Positions 19,790 through 28,139 of a stretch of DNA of 64,000 nucleotides are shown here, piece after piece. The stretch is from Metapseudomonas boanensis. Lineage in GTDB: Bacteria > Pseudomonadota > Gammaproteobacteria > Pseudomonadales > Pseudomonadaceae. Position numbers and translations under genes: made by a program. Every line of letters begins with the position of its first letter. The first letter of the stretch is position 1. The notes under the pieces were generated by a model, which was given only the letters and a program-made list of their open reading frames with translations, was not told where the DNA came from and did not search any database. The stretch covers positions 620,001 through 684,000 of the forward strand of contig NZ_JAGTIS010000002.1 in the NCBI RefSeq assembly GCF_018704125.1. The letters run 5' to 3'.

Positions 19790-21679
19790 TCAAGCCTGCG
19801 CCGTGCTCCGCTCGCGCAGCCAGCTGCGACCATAGAGCATGGCAATGGCCAACAGCACCAAGCCCTGGGCCGACAGGCTGTAAGCATCAGGATGGATGCC
19901 TAGCCAGTCGAACTCGAAGAACGGCACCGGGCGCGTGCCCAGGACACCGGCCTCCTGCAGGGCGGCTACACCATGGCCGGCAAATACCACGGACAGCGCG
20001 CAGAGCAGCGCTGCGTTGGCGCTGAAGAAGGTCCCCAGCGGCAACTTCGCCGAGCCACGCAAAATGACCCAGGCCAGCCCCACCAGCAGCACCAGCGCGG
20101 TCAAGGCCCCGGCCAACACCATGCCATGGCCGGCCGGACCCGCCTGCAGCCAGAGGGTCTCGTAGAACAGGATCACCTCGAACAGTTCGCGATACACCGA
20201 GAAGAACGCCAGCACCGCGAACCCAAAGCGTCCGCCGCCACTGAGCAGGTTCTGCTGGATGTAGTTCTGCCACGCCGCCGCATGGCGTCGGTCATGCATC
20301 CACACGCCGAGCCAGAGCACCATGACGGCAGCGAACAAGGCCGTGCAGCCCTCCATCAGCTCGCGCTGAGCGCCACCGACATCGATTACGTAAGCGGCCA
20401 GCGCCCAGGTGCCAATACCTGCCAACAGCGCTACGCCCCAGCCGATATGCACACTCCGTGCGGCATGTTCCTGGCCGGTATTGCGCAGGTACGCAAGGAT
20501 AGCCGCCAGCACCAGGATGGCCTCCAGCCCTTCACGCAGGAGGATCAGCAGACTGGAGAAGAAACTCAGGGAGCCGCCAAGAGCATCGCCACCCAGGAGT
20601 TCGGCGGACTTGCCCAGCTCCGCCTTGGCCTGCTCCAGCAACTGCGCCGCCTTGCCAACCGGCTGGCGATCCTGCAGGGCTTGGCGATAGGCCATGAGGG
20701 CGCGCTCGGTGGTCTTGCGCTGTGCCGTATCGAGGTTATCGAGGGAGTTCTCCACCAGCTCGAAACCTTCCAGGTAAGCCGCCACCGAGAGGTCGTAAGC
20801 CTGCTCCGCATCTCCGGCGCGATAAGCCTTGAGGCTCTGCTCCAGGGTCGCCTGGGTATGCCCGATAAGCTGCTTGGGCCCGCGCTGCTGCAGCGGCGGC
20901 TGCGCGCGCTGCGCACGGAACAGGGCTATTGCCTCGACGCCCTGGCTGGCACCGATCTCCTCCGGCGTACGTCCCGCCAGCTCTGCCAGCGAGATGGGCG
21001 CGCCTTTCACGGCAGCATCGGCACTGAAGCCGGCAATGTAGCTGGCCAGGTCCCAGCGCTGCCGATCATCCAACTGGTCGGCGAACGCCGGCATGTCGGT
21101 GCCTTCGACACCGAGGCCGAGGGTGTTGTAGAGGTCATAGAGGCTCAACCGGTCAAGCCTGGCCTGGTCGCGCAGGTTGGCCGGAGGGGGCTCCAGGCCA
21201 ACCCCGGCCGGTCCATCACCAGCACCCATGTCACCATGGCAGACGCTGCAATGCTGGGCATACAGCGGTGCGCCGCGCGCAGGGTCGGGGGTAATGGCCG
21301 GTGTCTGGCTGACGTCGTAGGCCACGGCCAGGTGAGCGGCCAATTGGCGCGCCTGACGAGCCACCTTGTCACCCTCCTGACGGGCTTCGACGGCTTGGCG
21401 CAGGCTCGCCACGCCGGATACCAGGTCCCTCTGTTCGGTGCGCGCCGGCAGGGCCACGATCAGGCCCTGCAGGACGCCAAGAAATTCAAGTTGTTCGCGG
21501 TACTCGCCCTGATCGATCACGTCGCCATTGGCGACAGTGGCCGGGTAATCGGCACCGATATAACCCAGTAGATGCAGCGCCTGGGCAGCGCCGTCGGCCG
21601 GATCGGCCATGAGGTTGAAGCTGCAAATGGCCAACAACGGCAGTAGCAGGCAGCTAAGAAACCGGGAAAACGGGAACAT
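19790..21679 (-). CDS. Cytochrome c-FTR1 fusion iron permease
   Basis: The 629-residue protein joins a signal segment, a periplasmic c-type cytochrome domain (heme motif CSVCH at 144-148, axial Met near M196 in TDMPAF) and a C-terminal FTR1 permease of about seven spans. The two iron-pathway motifs REGLE (382-386) and RELFE (497-501) are intact. FTR1 proteins import ferric iron coupled to oxidation of ferrous iron; the fused cytochrome may play the oxidase or electron-acceptor part. No efeO/efeB genes are nearby. The same fusion type is known in P. aeruginosa. A weak Fur-like sequence lies just upstream. Confidence 0.92.
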   Translation of the reverse strand: MFPFSRFLSCLLLPLLAICSFNLMADPADGAAQALHLLGYIGADYPATVANGDVIDQGEYREQLEFLGVLQGLIVALPARTEQRDLVSGVASLRQAVEARQEGDKVARQARQLAAHLAVAYDVSQTPAITPDPARGAPLYAQHCSVCHGDMGAGDGPAGVGLEPPPANLRDQARLDRLSLYDLYNTLGLGVEGTDMPAFADQLDDRQRWDLASYIAGFSADAAVKGAPISLAELAGRTPEEIGASQGVEAIALFRAQRAQPPLQQRGPKQLIGHTQATLEQSLKAYRAGDAEQAYDLSVAAYLEGFELVENSLDNLDTAQRKTTERALMAYRQALQDRQPVGKAAQLLEQAKAELGKSAELLGGDALGGSLSFFSSLLILLREGLEAILVLAAILAYLRNTGQEHAARSVHIGWGVALLAGIGTWALAAYVIDVGGAQRELMEGCTALFAAVMVLWLGVWMHDRRHAAAWQNYIQQNLLSGGGRFGFAVLAFFSVYRELFEVILFYETLWLQAGPAGHGMVLAGALTALVLLVGLAWVILRGSAKLPLGTFFSANAALLCALSVVFAGHGVAALQEAGVLGTRPVPFFEFDWLGIHPDAYSLSAQGLVLLAIAMLYGRSWLRERSTAQA

Positions 21680-21809
21680 GTTTCAATCTCAAATGAGAAT
21701 GGGGATCGAGATTGTTACGCTCCCAACGATTCAGCTCAACCCCCTATTTCCACGTCCCTTGTGACGCTTTGCCGCAACGCCCCTCTGAAACGATGCCAGC
21801 AAGGCCGTG

Positions 21810-22442
21810 CTAGACGGTGGCGCGACGCACGGTGGCCAGCAAGGCTGCTGCGCCGACGAACAACGCGGCAAAACTGCGATTCATCATCCGCTGTTGGCGC
21901 GGCGTCCGCAGCAGCCGCAATACGCGGGCAGCCAGGCCGGTGTAGCCAGCCATCACGATCAGGTCGACGGTGATCATGGTCGCGCCCATGACCAGGTACT
22001 GTTCAACCAGAGGTGCATGCGGATCGATGAACTGCGGCAGCACCGCGAGCATGAAGACGATGGCCTTGGGGTTGCTGAAGTTGACCAAGAAGCCGCGCAG
22101 CACCAGCGTCAGCGGGCGCCCCAGTGGACGTTCGGCGGAATCGTCGGCGAGGTCGCTCGGCAGCGCCTGCCATTGCTTCAAGGCGAGGTAAACGAGGTAA
22201 ACCACGCCGAACCATTTGATCAGACTGAAGGCCAGGGCCGAAGCTGCGAGGATGGCGCCGACGCCGGCCGCGACAATGGCGATCTGCAAGGCCAGACCCA
22301 ACTGCAGGCCGATGGCATTCCAGTAGCCGCGCCAGAAACCATATTGCAGGCCGGACGACATGGAGGCGATGGCACCGGCACCCGGTGACAGGCTGATCAC
22401 CCAGCAGGCGACCAGAAAAGCGAGCCAGGTTTCGAGCGCCAT
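21810..22442 (-). CDS. LysE/RhtB family exporter
   Basis: The 210-residue protein has about six membrane spans and LysE-family marks: LSPGAGAIASMSSGLQYGF at residues 18-36, GVVYLVYLALKQW, and the FLVNFSNPKAIVFM loop. Such proteins export amino acids such as homoserine, threonine or lysine through the inner membrane; the substrate is unknown here. A terminator-like hairpin separates it from the mscS-type gene upstream. Confidence 0.9.
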   Translation of the reverse strand: MALETWLAFLVACWVISLSPGAGAIASMSSGLQYGFWRGYWNAIGLQLGLALQIAIVAAGVGAILAASALAFSLIKWFGVVYLVYLALKQWQALPSDLADDSAERPLGRPLTLVLRGFLVNFSNPKAIVFMLAVLPQFIDPHAPLVEQYLVMGATMITVDLIVMAGYTGLAARVLRLLRTPRQQRMMNRSFAALFVGAAALLATVRRATV

Positions 22443-22463
22443 GGCACTTACCTCGGAAATGAA

Positions 22464-22492
22464 AAAGGGGCAGGCCGCACAGCCTACCCCTT
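22464..22492. terminator. Terminator between mscS-type and lysE-type genes
   Basis: AAGGGGCAGGC and GCCTACCCCTT pair with one mismatch around a six-base loop, with A-runs at one side. It would end transcription from the ABC-F/mechanosensitive channel pair. Confidence 0.6.
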
Positions 22493-22519
22493 GTCATCCT
22501 TACTGCACAGAGCCTTGTG

Positions 22520-23059
22520 TCAGCGCCAGCGGCGCACAGCCTTCTGGAAGAACAGGCTGTTGGGCACCTGAACCATGGCGCCGTGATTGTCCGTACCGAG
22601 GTCTTCCAGGGTGGTGTAGAAGAGGTTGATGGAGACCACCCGCCCCTTCACCCCCAGCTTGTCAGCGCTTTCCACCACCTCCACCGTATCGCCCAGGCGG
22701 AACGGGCCGAGGGAGAAGATCAGCACCGCGCAGAACATGTTCGACAGCACGCTCCATATGGCGAAGAACGCCACCGCAGCAACGGCGGTAAAGCCGGTGA
22801 GCGCTGCCCAGAGCACCTCGGCGGAAACGCCGAAGCGCTCCAGCACCAACATGAAGGCGCTGCCCAGGATGATCCAACGCAGCAGGCCTCGCAGCGGCAG
22901 CAACAGCTCCTGCGGCAGCTGCGGGTAGCGCGCACCCAGGCGGGAGATGCCACGCGTGACGATGCGCTGAACCAACCAGGCCAACAGTAGAATCAGCAAT
23001 ACCTGGGCGGCGCGGATCAGCGGTTCGCTCCAGGCGGTGAGGAGTTGCAGTTCATCCAT
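22520..23059 (-). CDS. Small-conductance mechanosensitive channel family protein
   Basis: The 179-residue protein is a short MscS-type channel: about three membrane spans, the pore helix region AALTGFTAVAAVAFFAIWSVLSN, then the beta domain segment GPFRLGDTVEVV and a truncated C terminus ending VPNSLFFQKAV. It lacks the long alpha/beta C-terminal domain of E. coli MscS. The ATG at 23059 overlaps the stop of the upstream ABC-F gene in TGATG, so translation is probably coupled. Confidence 0.9.
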   Translation of the reverse strand: MDELQLLTAWSEPLIRAAQVLLILLLAWLVQRIVTRGISRLGARYPQLPQELLLPLRGLLRWIILGSAFMLVLERFGVSAEVLWAALTGFTAVAAVAFFAIWSVLSNMFCAVLIFSLGPFRLGDTVEVVESADKLGVKGRVVSINLFYTTLEDLGTDNHGAMVQVPNSLFFQKAVRRWR

Positions 23060-24969
23060 CAATCGGCTGCCTCCAACTGACGCTGCAGTTCCTCCAGGCT
23101 CTCCAGGGCGTCCAGCCAGCGTTCTTCAAGCTCGGCTTCACGACCTTTCAACTTCGCTTGCTCAGCCAGCAGGTCGCGCAGCTCGTCCTTGCGCGCGACT
23201 TCGTAGAGGGCGGAATCGCCCAACCGGGTCTCGATCTCGGCGAGTTTCTCGTGCACCTTGCCGAGCTCTTTTTCCAGCTTCTCTGCCTCGCGCTTGTGCG
23301 GGGCCAGCTGCTGGCGAAGGGCGGCGGCAGCCTGACGCTGCGCGCGCTTATCGGTCTTGTCCGGGCTTGCTGTCGCCGGGGCGACCGACGCCTGCCGCGC
23401 ACGGAAATCCACCAGCCAGCGCGTGTAGTCGTCGAGGTCGCCATCGAACGGCTGTACGCGACCGTCGGCCACGAGCAGGAACTCATCCGTGGTGCTCTTG
23501 AGCAGGTGCCGGTCGTGGGACACCACCAGTACAGCACCGGCAAAATCCTGCAGGGCCATGGTCAAGGCCAGTCGCATTTCCAGATCGAGGTGGTTGGTCG
23601 GTTCGTCAAGTAGCAGCAGGTTGGGCTTCTGCCAGGCGATCAGGGCCAGGGCCAGGCGCGCCTTTTCGCCACCGGAGAAGTTCAGCACCGGCTCGTCGCA
23701 GCGGTCGCCACGGAAGTCGAACCCACCCAGGAAGTCGCGCAGGGTCTGCTCACGCTCGCCCGACGCGATGCGTTGCAGGTGCAGCAGCGGGCTGGCCTGC
23801 GGGTCCAGGGCATCCAACTGGTGTTGGGCAAAATAGCCAATGGCCAGGTTTTCGCCGCGAGCCAGACGCCCGCCAAGCGGCTCGAGCTCGCCGGCCAGGG
23901 TCTTGATCAGAGTCGACTTACCGGCTCCATTGGGGCCCAGCAGACCAATGCGTGCACCCGGCACCAGTTGCAATTTGACCTGTTCGAGCACGGCCTTTGA
24001 GCCGTAACCCAAGCGACCTTCCGCAAGGTCGAGCAACGGGCTGGAGACCTTGTCCGCCTCACGGAAGCTGAAGTCGAAAGGCGAGTCGACGTGGGCCGGC
24101 GCCAACTCTTCGAGGCGCTCCAAGGCCTTGATCCGGCTCTGCGCCTGGCGGGCCTTGGTGGCCTTGGCCTTGAAACGGGCGATGAAGCTTTCCATGTGGG
24201 CGCGCTGCGCCTGCTGCTTCTCGTAGGCCTGTTGCTGCTGCGCAAGGCGCTCGGCGCGGGTGCGCTCGAAGGCCGAGTAGCCGCCGCGATAGAGCGTCAG
24301 CTTGCGTTGCTCGAGATGCGCGACATGGTCGACGACGGCGTCGAGGAAGTCCCGGTCATGGGAGATCAGCATCAGGGTGCCGGGGTAACTCTTGAGCCAC
24401 TCCTCCAGCCAGAGGATGGCGTCCAGGTCAAGGTGGTTGGTCGGCTCGTCGAGCAGCAACAGCTCGGAAGGACACATCAGCGCTTGCGCGAGGTTCAGGC
24501 GCATCCGCCAGCCACCGGAGAAGTCGCCGACGCGGCGATCCATCTGCTCCGCGGTGAAGCCCAGACCGGCCAGCAGCTTGCGGGCACGGGCATCGGCGGT
24601 GTAGCCATCGGCGCTGTCCAGCTCGATGTGCAGGCGGGCGATGGCGGTACCGTCGTGGCCTGCCTCGGCCTCGGCCAGCGCTCGCTGGACCTGACGCAGG
24701 TGCAGGTCGCCGTCGAGGACGTAGTCCACTGCCAGACGTTCGAGGTTGTCCACTTCCTGGCGCATGTGGGCAATGCGCCAGTCAGGCGGCAGGCGGCAAT
24801 CACCGGCGTCCGGCCCCAGCTCGCCGCGCAGCAACGCGAACAGGCTGGATTTGCCAGCGCCATTGGCACCGATCAGGCCGACTTTCTGGCCGGCATGCAG
24901 GGTCAGCTCAGCGCCTTCTAGCAGGCGCTGCGGACCACGCTGTAGAGTGAGGTTTTGCAGTCGAATCAT
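23059..24969 (-). CDS. ABC-F ATPase, YheS-like
   Basis: The 636-residue cytoplasmic protein has two ABC ATPase domains and no membrane spans. Walker A motifs are GANGAGKSS (about residue 36) and GPNGAGKST (about 345); signature sequences FSGGWRMRLNLA and FSGGEKARLALA and two LLLDEPTNHLDL Walker B motifs are present. A linker of about 80 residues lies between the domains, and a charged coiled-coil tail ends the protein. ABC-F proteins act on the ribosome to relieve stalls; the tail and linker fit the YheS group. It is translationally coupled to the channel gene. Confidence 0.92.
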   Translation of the reverse strand: MIRLQNLTLQRGPQRLLEGAELTLHAGQKVGLIGANGAGKSSLFALLRGELGPDAGDCRLPPDWRIAHMRQEVDNLERLAVDYVLDGDLHLRQVQRALAEAEAGHDGTAIARLHIELDSADGYTADARARKLLAGLGFTAEQMDRRVGDFSGGWRMRLNLAQALMCPSELLLLDEPTNHLDLDAILWLEEWLKSYPGTLMLISHDRDFLDAVVDHVAHLEQRKLTLYRGGYSAFERTRAERLAQQQQAYEKQQAQRAHMESFIARFKAKATKARQAQSRIKALERLEELAPAHVDSPFDFSFREADKVSSPLLDLAEGRLGYGSKAVLEQVKLQLVPGARIGLLGPNGAGKSTLIKTLAGELEPLGGRLARGENLAIGYFAQHQLDALDPQASPLLHLQRIASGEREQTLRDFLGGFDFRGDRCDEPVLNFSGGEKARLALALIAWQKPNLLLLDEPTNHLDLEMRLALTMALQDFAGAVLVVSHDRHLLKSTTDEFLLVADGRVQPFDGDLDDYTRWLVDFRARQASVAPATASPDKTDKRAQRQAAAALRQQLAPHKREAEKLEKELGKVHEKLAEIETRLGDSALYEVARKDELRDLLAEQAKLKGREAELEERWLDALESLEELQRQLEAAD

Positions 24970-25020
24970 GATGGCGGCGGAGTGTACCAGCTTCGCCGCA
25001 TCGTCGCCCGGGGGAGCGCA

Positions 25021-25485
25021 ATGCCTTCAGACCTGTGGACCTTTTCCCTGAAGCTCTATGCCCGCCCTGGTATCGAGCAAGCCTGCCTGTACCTGCAGGA
25101 TCAGGGCGCTGACATCTGCCTGCTGCTGTGCGCCTGCTGGCTTGGACGACGCGGCACCCCCTTCGAGGAGACCTACCTGGACACCCTCGAGCAACTTGCC
25201 GGGCCTTGGCAGGAAAGCGTCGTGGGTCCACTGCGGGCCCTGCGTCAGGAGTGGCGTGCAGAAGCGCAAGTGGATAGCGCACTGGCGACGTTGCGCAAAC
25301 GAGTCAAGGAGCTGGAGCTGGATGCGGAGCGCGAGCTGCTGACGCGCCTGGAGCAGGCCGCACAACTCTGGCCGCGAGCAACGGCGGACGACTTGGGCGA
25401 ATGGCTGCTCAACAGCGCCCCAGCGCTGGAGAAGTCAGGCCACGACGCGCTTGATCAACTGCGCGCCGCGGCCTTTGCGCTTTAG
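25021..25485 (+). CDS. TIGR02444/DUF2390 family protein
   Basis: The 154-residue protein matches the TIGR02444 family by its start (SDLWTFSLKLYARPGIEQACL), the mid segment DICLLLCACWLGRRG and its length. It appears soluble and helical, of unknown function. The gene is divergent from the ABC-F gene with a 51-base gap and overlaps the 3' end of algP on the other strand by four bases. No partner is evident. Confidence 0.85.
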   Translation: MPSDLWTFSLKLYARPGIEQACLYLQDQGADICLLLCACWLGRRGTPFEETYLDTLEQLAGPWQESVVGPLRALRQEWRAEAQVDSALATLRKRVKELELDAERELLTRLEQAAQLWPRATADDLGEWLLNSAPALEKSGHDALDQLRAAAFAL

Positions 25486-26582
25486 TTTGACGACGAAGTC
25501 GGTGCAGCGCTATTGCCACTGGCCGACGCAACGCTGGCAACCGGTGCAGCTGCGGCGACAGGTGCCGGAGCAGGAGCGGCAGGTGCGGGAGCCGGTGCAG
25601 GAGCTGCCGGCTTCACTGCGGGTGCCGGAGCGGCGGCCTTGGTAGCGGACTCGGGTTTCTTTGCCGCTGGCTTGGCCGGCGCTTTCTTGGCAGCAGGTTT
25701 CGCAGCACTGGCCGCAGGTGCGGTTTTAGCTGCGGGCTTGGCGGCTGGGGCAGCAGGCTTGGCTGCAGTCTTGGGGGCTGCTTTCACAGCCGGCTTGGCG
25801 GCAGCGGTCTTGGCTGCAGGTTTCGCCGCAGCAGCCTTGGCAGCCGGCTTAGCCGCTGGCTTAGCTGCAGGCTTGGCCGCAGCAGCCTTGGCTACCGGTT
25901 TAGCCGCTGGCTTGGCTGCAGGCTTGGCCGCAGCAGCCTTGGCTACCGGTTTAGCCGCTGGCTTGGCCGCAGCAACCTTGGCCACCGGCTTAGCGGTTGG
26001 CTTGGCTGCAGGTTTGGCGGCAGCAACCTTGTCCGCCGGCTTAGCGACTGGCTTGGCTGCAGGTTTGGCGGCAGCAGTCCTGGCCACCGGTTTGGCGGCT
26101 GGCTTCGCTGCAGGTTTGGCTACCGGCTTGGCAACAGCCTTGGGAGCTGGTTTGGCGGCAGCTTTCGCGGCTGGCTTGGCTTCACGAGCAGTCAATGCTT
26201 TGCCAACCGCCTCTTTCACCTTGCCGACGCCTTGGGCGAGTTTCAGACTTTCCTGAGCGTCACGCTTGAGTTGGCCGATGTAGTCGCGGGTTTCGGACTG
26301 ACGAGCCTTGAGGGCTTCCAACAACTCCTCCAGCTCTGCAATCGCGTCCTTGGCCTTGGCTTGCGCCTTGGCCTTTCCGGCCTTGGCAGCATCCTGCAAC
26401 TTGGCACGGGCAGCATGGAGTTTTTCCTGAGTCTTGCCGCGCTGTTTTTCCAGCTTGGTCAGCAGCTTTTCAGCATCGACCATGGCTTGGCTGCAAGCGC
26501 TTTCAAGGTGTTCAAGCAGGCTATGGGACAGTTGGTGCAACAGGTGCAGCGGAGTGCTGACGGGCTTCTTCTTGGCCGACAT
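25482..26582 (-). CDS. algP: AlgP, histone H1-like regulatory protein
   Basis: The 366-residue protein has an N-terminal helical, charged region of about 150 residues (coiled coil, MSAKKKPVSTPLH start) and then a long low-complexity tail of KPAA/KPVA-type repeats, ending in an Ala-Pro-rich segment and TSSSN. This is the layout of AlgP (AlgR3), a DNA-binding histone-like protein linked to alginate gene expression in P. aeruginosa. The tail is built from tandem repeats, including a perfect 51-base duplication. The ATG at 26582 was chosen for the conserved start; the frame continues upstream without support. Confidence 0.93.
   Translation of the reverse strand: MSAKKKPVSTPLHLLHQLSHSLLEHLESACSQAMVDAEKLLTKLEKQRGKTQEKLHAARAKLQDAAKAGKAKAQAKAKDAIAELEELLEALKARQSETRDYIGQLKRDAQESLKLAQGVGKVKEAVGKALTAREAKPAAKAAAKPAPKAVAKPVAKPAAKPAAKPVARTAAAKPAAKPVAKPADKVAAAKPAAKPTAKPVAKVAAAKPAAKPVAKAAAAKPAAKPAAKPVAKAAAAKPAAKPAAKPAAKAAAAKPAAKTAAAKPAVKAAPKTAAKPAAPAAKPAAKTAPAASAAKPAAKKAPAKPAAKKPESATKAAAPAPAVKPAAPAPAPAPAAPAPAPVAAAAPVASVASASGNSAAPTSSSN
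25864..25965 (-). repeat. 51-bp perfect tandem duplication inside algP
   Basis: Two identical 51-base units lie head to tail at 25864-25914 and 25915-25965. Each encodes 17 residues of the Lys-Pro-Ala-Ala tail, so copy-number change keeps the reading frame. Confidence 0.9.
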
Positions 26583-26655
26583 GGTATGCCTCCTGGCGGG
26601 CGTTATTTGGCCCATACTAGTCGCCATATCGCCTAGTCGCCAGAGCCGGCGCCAC

Positions 26656-26690
26656 TGCAGATCACTTAGGCATTCGCCAGGTGATCTGCA
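26656..26690. repeat. Inverted repeat between algQ and algP
   Basis: TGCAGATCAC and GTGATCTGCA are perfect ten-base inverted repeats around a 15-base loop that itself can form GGC-ATTC-GCC. There is no T-run on the minus strand, so it may be a regulatory hairpin or operator rather than a terminator. Confidence 0.6.
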
Positions 26691-26822
26691 CGCACAAAAA
26701 ACACCCCCGAAAAGCATCCGGTCATTGACTGGCGAGTGCAGCCATAAACGGCCATGCTGGCGGGCGGAAATGCGTTCAGGAAGGGAGCCCGGCGACGTTT
26801 CCGTACCGGGCCGCTGGCTAGC

Positions 26823-27293
26823 TCAGACCGGCAAGGCGCTCTGGCCTTGATGGGCGTTGTGCAGCACTTCGATCAGGCAGTCTTCCAGTTCGAAACGCTC
26901 GTGGAGCAACTGGCCCAGGTTGTTGAGCTCGGAGGTCAGGCAGATGTCGCGGCAATCGCCGTTATCGCAGCGATCGTTGAACGCCAGCGCGACTTCGGTA
27001 ATGGCCTCGATGCGCGGATAGATCTGCTTGGCAAGCTCGAGGCCTCGCTGGTCACCGAATGCCTTGGCTTCATTCAGCAATTGTTCGTAGACCTCGAAGT
27101 GGCCGGCGGAAACGTAGTCGACGAGGACTTCGCAAAACCTCTGCAGGTCTTGCTCATTGGCACTGGGGGCCTGCGGTTTGTCGCTCAATGAACGGAACAC
27201 CTTGACCAGTTCCTGGCGCTCCTGCAACCAGCGATCGATCAGCCGGTGCACGCCACCCCATCGTTCCTGAGCGTTCTGGCAACTTTCAAGCAT
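26823..27293 (-). CDS. algQ: AlgQ, Rsd-family anti-sigma-70 regulator
   Basis: The 156-residue protein is a Rsd/AlgQ-family regulator that binds region 4 of sigma-70. The N terminus [20 protein letters not shown] and the segments [11 protein letters not shown] and [20 protein letters not shown] are diagnostic. In P. aeruginosa it affects alginate, siderophore and other stationary-phase genes. GAGG with good spacing precedes the ATG. It lies upstream of algP on the same strand, separated by 240 bases holding an inverted repeat. Confidence 0.95.
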   Translation of the reverse strand: MLESCQNAQERWGGVHRLIDRWLQERQELVKVFRSLSDKPQAPSANEQDLQRFCEVLVDYVSAGHFEVYEQLLNEAKAFGDQRGLELAKQIYPRIEAITEVALAFNDRCDNGDCRDICLTSELNNLGQLLHERFELEDCLIEVLHNAHQGQSALPV

Positions 27294-27539
27294 GGTGACG
27301 ACCTCACTTCCCTAATTCGGTAATGCCGTTATACGTCTGCTCCGAGACGGTTTTTTGTCGACCGGTGCAAGATCATGGGAAGACGACACCAAAACGGCAA
27401 GTTTCCGGCGTCGCGTGCGGGCCAGATTATGCCCGCCGGGCAGTGCCTTCAAGGCATCACCGCGAAAAAATTCATACATGCGTTTGATCGGTGGCCCGCG
27501 CCCTGTCTGGCTCGCGGCATGGCCATCACTTGGGTCAAA

Positions 27540-28031
27540 TCAGGCGCGGCGAAGCATCTGGAACAGGGCGAAGAGAATGCAGCCGGCAAACGCGAGCAGG
27601 CTCCACTCCGGAATGCTCATACCGAAGAGCGTCCAGGTTACTTCCGCGCAATCGGCGGTGCCATGCAGCATCAGCCTGACGATGTCCTGGAAGGGCAGCG
27701 CCTCCATCATGTAATCAAGGCTTGGCAGGCACGCCGGCAGTTGATCCGCCGGAATTCCCTGCAGCCAGACCTGACGGCCGGCTGAAGCCGCTCCGCCCGC
27801 TGCGAAGAGCAACGCCAAGCCGGCGTAAACGCGTCGGCCACGCGCTTGCGGACCGTGCAGTGCGGCAACCAGGCAGACCAGACCGAAGGCAATGATGAAA
27901 ACTCGCTGAACGATGCACAGTGGGCAGGGCTCGAGCCCAAGCGCATGCTCAAGGTATAGCGCGCCTCCCATTACGGCGACACAACCAAGGAATGCAATCA
28001 GGAACAGCGAACGCGGGCTGGCCAGGGACAT
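27540..28031 (-). CDS. DsbB-family quinone-linked disulfide reductase (DsbH type)
   Basis: The 163-residue protein is a four-span DsbB-like membrane protein that reoxidises DsbA using quinones. The quinone-linked pair C36-C39 (PCPLC) and the second periplasmic pair C101 and C128 are present, with R42 close by as in the family. P. aeruginosa has two such proteins, DsbB and DsbH; the location beside algQ and hemY fits DsbH. GGAG lies before the ATG. Confidence 0.9.
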   Translation of the reverse strand: MSLASPRSLFLIAFLGCVAVMGGALYLEHALGLEPCPLCIVQRVFIIAFGLVCLVAALHGPQARGRRVYAGLALLFAAGGAASAGRQVWLQGIPADQLPACLPSLDYMMEALPFQDIVRLMLHGTADCAEVTWTLFGMSIPEWSLLAFAGCILFALFQMLRRA

Positions 28032-28139
28032 GGCGGCTCCGTTGGGTGATGAGAAAGGCCGATACGGTAGAGGAAAGCGCCCCAGCCTTTCAAGGCGAGT
28101 GTCTAGGCTGTTTCGGGCAGCCCTCAGGAGACCACGCTC

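Noticed and set aside
25700-26200. Regular repeats considered as a CRISPR array
   Set aside because: The units are coding, in frame, with no spacers; they are the AlgP tail.
25513-26256. Long Ala/Gly-rich open frame antisense to algP
   Set aside because: It is the complementary reading of the KPAA repeat; no ribosome site or family similarity, and algP is well supported.
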